Assembly (NCBI GenBank): GCA_033239005.1
Contig: BSQZ01000039.1
Span: 3,258,316 to 3,322,315, forward strand
Source of the DNA: Lamellibrachia satsuma
Taxonomy: Eukaryota; Annelida; Polychaeta; Sabellida; Siboglinidae
DNA length: 64,000 bases
Reading direction: 5' to 3'
The notes under the pieces are model-generated. The model saw nothing but the letters and a program-made list of their open reading frames with translations, did not search any database and was not told the origin of the DNA. Below are positions 63,715-64,000 of this stretch, in pieces (the first letter of the stretch is position 1; each line of letters starts with the position of its first letter). The translations under genes and the position numbers were made by a program.

Positions 63715-64000
63715 AGAGGGGAAGACATATAGGTAAAGATATAGAGAGATAAATAGACTGAGAGAGATTTTGTATGTCGTTCAGTAGATCCATACAACCA
63801 CACAAGCGCTTATGCAGTCAAAACCTCCATTGCACGCCAAAGCAGCGTCTGCCCGTAGACATTTGAAACACTACTACCCAATATACTCCACGGCTAAGCG
63901 TGACTGGTCTGACCTCTGAATTGGAGGCAATGCCAATACATAATTAATTCCTACACTTAAGTGACCATCCTCCTATACATTCTAGTAGTGCTGGCGGTGC
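63715..64000. other. no gene; right copy of a direct repeat at 63808-63841
   Basis: CTTATGCAGTCAAAACCTCC then ATTGCACGCCA duplicates 62758-62790 with one change. The remainder is unrecognised. Confidence 0.5.

Overview
This window looks like nuclear DNA from an animal, most likely an aquatic invertebrate. The evidence is non-LTR retrotransposon relics typical of metazoans, TTAGGG-type telomeric hexamers inside the sequence, pogo/Tigger-like transposase relics, very long perfect dinucleotide runs, and two NXPE/PC-esterase-type membrane protein genes. There is no operon structure, no CRISPR array and no recognisable rRNA or tRNA gene. I cannot name the species or phylum from the sequence alone.

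Host genes are sparse. The two clear ones are paralogous intronless genes on the minus strand, at 22711-24198 and 35815-37284. Each encodes a predicted type II membrane protein with an NXPE-like, SGNH-type esterase domain. A weaker candidate is a small cysteine-rich secreted peptide at about 47229-47716, possibly split by a 145-bp intron.

Mobile elements make up much of the non-satellite sequence. One CR1-like (jockey superfamily) LINE family has more than a dozen broken copies. The four longest lie at 7.4-8.9 kb (+), 12.1-14.7 kb (-), 31.9-34.6 kb (-) and 40.4-43.3 kb (+). Read together they show a two-ORF element: ORF1 has a Cys-rich zinc-finger-like N-terminus, a K/E/T/G-rich linker and an SGNH-esterase-like domain; ORF2 has an endonuclease and a reverse transcriptase. 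Its 3' end carries a conserved stem-loop followed by a 10-bp tail repeat. An RTE-like LINE lies at 28.6-31.5 kb, with C-terminal scraps of other LINEs near 28.4, 35.1 and 49.6 kb. There are also pogo/Tigger-like transposase relics (44.4 and 51.0 kb), a relic of an uncharacterised multicopy ORF family (59.7-60.2 kb) and a possible SINE (20.4 kb).

Tandem repeats dominate the rest. Examples are a 621-bp (TG)n run, a 59-bp array with alternating variants (6.8 kb), a 30-bp array next to a LINE ORF1 (14.7 kb), a 63-bp array with a 16-copy open frame (20.7 kb), a degenerate 30-bp array (38.3 kb), and a 12-bp-based array with a 564-bp higher-order period (52-54 kb). From 55.2 to 59.3 kb lies a complex repeat domain. 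It holds repeated boxes resembling transcription-factor sites, head-to-head telomeric hexamers, AGGTCA-type repeats, and two arrays of one 29-bp satellite in opposite orientations, meeting at a perfect 26-bp palindrome.
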